This document shows positions 61,205 through 64,000 of a stretch of DNA of 64,000 bases, in pieces. Numbering within the stretch: position 1 is the first letter of the stretch; the number at the start of each line of letters is the position of its first letter. This stretch comes from Panulirus ornatus (lineage: Eukaryota > Arthropoda > Malacostraca > Decapoda > Palinuridae). The notes under the pieces were generated by a model, which was given only the letters and a program-made list of their open reading frames with translations, made no database searches and had not been told where the DNA came from. Position numbers and translations under genes: made by a program. The stretch covers positions 34,388,703 through 34,452,702 of the forward strand of contig NC_092234.1 in the NCBI RefSeq assembly GCF_036320965.1, read 5' to 3'.

Positions 61205-61940
61205 GATATATATCACCAGTTCTTTTTCAGCGCACAAATCTACAAGCTCTTCACCATTTCCATTTATATCACTGAACACCCCATGTACACCAGTTATTCC
61301 CTTAACTGCCACATTGCTCACCTTTGCATTCAAATCATCCATCACTATAACCCGGTCTCGTGCATTAAAGCTGCCAACGCACTCACTCAGCTGCTCCCAA
61401 AACACTTGCCTCTCATGATCTTTCTTTTCATGACCAGGTGCATAGGCACCAATAATCACCCATTCTCTCTCCATCCACTTTCAGTTTTACCCATATCAAT
61501 CTAGAGTTTACTTTCTTACACTCTATCACATACTCCCACAACTCCTGCTTCAGGAATAGTACTATTCCTTCCTTTGCTCTTGTCCTGTCACCAACCCCTG
61601 ACTATACTCCCAAGACATTCCCAAACCATTCTTCACCTTTACCCTTGAGCTTTGTTTCACTCAGAGCCAAAACATCCAGGTCCCTTTCCTCAAACAAACT
61701 ACCTATCTCCTTTTTTCTCATCTTGGTTACATCCACACACATTTAGACACCCCAGTCTGAGCCATCGATGAGGATGAGCACTCCCCACATGATTCCATCT
61801 TCTGTTTCCCCTTTTAGAAAGTTAAAATACAAGGAGGGGAGGGTTTCTAGCCCCCCACTCCTGTCCCCTATAGTCGCCTTCTGTGACACGCAGGGAATGC
61901 ATGGGAAGTATTATTTCTCCCCATCCCCAATTATAGGGGG
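61205..61940 (-). mobile_element. RTE copy 37, endonuclease and complete 5' UTR
   Basis: Minus-strand copy that retains the 5' end: 5' UTR (CCCTATAATTGGGGAT start, then CTTCCCATGCATTCCC and GGCTAGAAACCCTCCCC), ATG region and endonuclease to GNGEELVDLCAEKEL. It is then cut at about 61213 within the KGLVIGNT segment. A frameshift near 61475 separates the N-terminal part from VIIGAYAPGHEKKD, VIVMDDLNAKV (Asp for the usual Gly in GDLN) and onward. Useful for defining the family 5' end. Confidence 0.8.
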
Positions 61941-61945
61941 AATGT

Positions 61946-64000
61946 CTGCTTTAAAAGGAGAGATATACATAAGTATACATATGTAAGTAGGTGAGATGGC
62001 CAAAGAGCACAGTTGGATTACGTGTTCATTGATAGGCACGTGAAAGAGAGACTTTTGGATGTTAATGTGCTGAGAGGGGCAACTGGAGGGATGTCTGATC
62101 ATTGTCTTGTGGAGGCAAAGGTGAAGATTTGTAGAGATTTTCAGAAAAGAAGAGAGAATGTTAGGATGAAGAGAGTGGTTAGAGTAAGTGAGCTTGGAAA
62201 GTAAACTTGTGTGAGGAAGTACCAGGAGAGATTGAGTGCAGAATGGAAAAAAGTGAGAGCAAATGATGTAAGGGGAGTGGGTGAGGAATGGGATATATTT
62301 AGGGAAGCAGTGATGGCTTGCACGAAAGATGCTTGTGGCATGAGAAACTTGTGAGGTGGGAAGATTAGAAAGGGTAGTCAGTGGTGGGATGAAGAAGGAA
62401 GATTGTTAGTGAAAGAGAAGAGAGAGCCATTTGGACGATTTTTGCAGGGGAAATGTGCAAATGACTGGGAGATGTATAAAAGAAAGAGGCTAGAGGTCAA
62501 GAGAAAGGTGCAAGAGGTGAAAAAGAGGGCAAATGAGAATTGGTGGAGAGAGTATATAAATTTTAGGAAGAATAAAAAGACGTTTGGAAGGAGGTAAATA
62601 AAGTGCGTGAGACAAGAGAAGAAATGGGAACATGGCTGAAGGGGTAAATAAGGAGGTAATAACAAGTAATGGTGGAGCGAGAAGGATATGGAGTGAGTAT
62701 TTTGAAGGTTTGTTTAGTGTTTGATGATAGAGTCACAGATGTAAGTTGTTTTGGTCTAGGTGGTATGTGAAGTGAGAGGGTCAGGGAGAATGGTTTGGTA
62801 AACAGAGAAGAGGTAGTGAAAGCTTTGCTGAAGATGGAAGCTGTCAAGGCAGTGGGTTGGGATGGTATTGCAGTGGAATTTATTTTAAAAGGGGTGACTG
62901 TATTGTTGACAAGTTGGTGAGGATATTCAATGTATTTATGGTTTATGATGAAGAGCCTGAGGATTGGTGGAATACATGCATATTGTCATTGTACAAAGGC
63001 AAAGGGGATAAAGGTGAGTGTTCAGATTACAGAGGTATAAGTTTGTTGAGTATTCCTGGGAAAATATATGGGAGGGTATTGATTGAAAGGGTAAAGATAT
63101 GTAAAGAACATCAGATTAGGGGAAGAGCAGTGTGGTTTCAGAAGTGGTAGAGGATATGTGGATCAGCTGTTTGCTTTAAAGAATTTATGTGAGAAATACT
63201 TAGAAAAACAAATGGATTTGTATGAGGCATTTATGGATCTGGAGAAAGCATATGATAGAGTTGATAGAGATGCTTTGTGGAACATATTAAGAGTATATGG
63301 TGTGGGAGGTATGTTGCTAGAAGCAAAGTTTTTATCAAGGATGTGAAGCATGTATATGGGTAGGAAGAGAAGAAGGTGATTGGTTCTCAGTGAATGTCGG
63401 TTTGCGGCAGGGGTGCGTTATGTCTCCATGGTTGTTTAATTTTTTTATGGATGGGCTTGTTAGGGAGGTCAATGCAAGAGTTTTGGAGAGATGGGCAAGT
63501 ATGCTGTCTTTTGTGGATGAGTGGATAAGAGGGCTTGGGAAGTGAGTCAGTTGTTGTTCACTGATGATACAGCGCTGGTGGCTGATTTGAGTGAGAAACT
63601 GCAAAAGTTGGTGACAGAGTTTGGTAAAGTGTTCGAAAGTAGAAAGCTGAGAGTAAATGTGAATAGGAGCAAGGTTATTAGGTTCAGTAGGGTTGAGGGA
63701 CAGCTAAATTGGGAGTTAAGTTTGAATGGAGAAAAACTTTAGGAAGTGAAGTGTTTTAGATATCTGGGAATGGATTTAGAAGCGGATGGAATCATGGAAG
63801 CGGAAGTGATTCACAGGGTGGGGGAGGGGGCGAATGTTCTGAGAGTGTTGAAGAGTGAATAGAAGGCGAGAACATTATCTTGGACAGCAAAAATGGGTAT
63901 GTTTGAAGGAATAGTGGTTCCAGCAATCTTATATGGGTGCGAGGCATGGGCTATAGATAGGGTTGTGCCGAGGAGTGTGGATGTGTTGGATAAGAAATGT
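61946..64000 (+). mobile_element. RTE copy 38, endonuclease C-terminus to RT, runs off window
   Basis: Plus-strand copy starting FKRRDIHKY, then VFIDRHVKERLLDV, GGMSDHCLVE, linker, RT blocks ([65 protein letters not shown] with FTDD in place of FADD), CFRYLGMDLE and YGCEAWAID. At least eight frame breaks or stops are visible (for example 62204, 62352, 63150 and 63342). The window ends in the VDVLDKKC segment. Confidence 0.8.

Overview
The window is eukaryotic nuclear DNA, almost certainly from an arthropod and most likely a crustacean (inference from repeat style and exon sequence). It holds four short exons with canonical AG/GT borders, large introns, TA/CA microsatellites and dense non-LTR retrotransposons. 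It has no bacterial gene layout, and I saw no tRNA, rRNA or CRISPR array.

Host gene. Four plus-strand exons (8257-8436, 15754-15924, 39154-39384, 47483-47645) read in one continuous phase. They encode 248 residues plus one base that I recognise as part of DNAJC13/RME-8, the large endosomal J-domain protein that works with Hsc70, SNX1 and WASH in early-endosome sorting. The introns between them are about 7.3, 23.2 and 8.1 kb. The flanking introns are at least 8.2 and 16.3 kb. Only 745 bases (about 1.2 %) are host coding sequence; both gene ends lie outside the window.

Repeats. Most of the rest is about 38 segments, in both orientations, of one retrotransposon family with a single ORF of about 998 codons: an N-terminal APE-type endonuclease, a reverse transcriptase with an FADD active site, and a C-terminal domain, best placed in or near the RTE clade. 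The best near-full copy is 1688-5262 (minus). The longest undamaged reading frame is 39430-41775 (plus, 781 codons, lacking most of the endonuclease). Every good copy ends in a short 3' segment that can fold into a bulged hairpin, followed by A-rich or (TA)n sequence. Young copies crowd 31.8-51.5 kb; decayed copies fill 11-31 kb and 51.5-57.7 kb. Two copies have 7-bp target-site duplications. Many copies meet tail-to-tail, head-to-head, or through (TA)n tracts.

Minor repeats. There is a short non-autonomous element sharing 5' and 3' end sequence with the RTE family (6285-6518; a tail piece at 46473-46530), a Tigger/pogo-like transposase relic (6774-6990), two Penelope-like fragments (46615-47040 and about 53535-53660), a 0.5-kb direct duplication (16739-17235 and 17770-18235), a 60-bp tandem triplication (52442-52620) and a 60-bp inverted repeat pair (53486-53548 and 54026-54085).

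I found no convincing new gene system. The points of most interest are how the RTE family builds nested arrays and palindromes inside one essential-looking host gene, its structured 3' end shared with a small non-autonomous element, and inverted near-identical copies flanking host exons.
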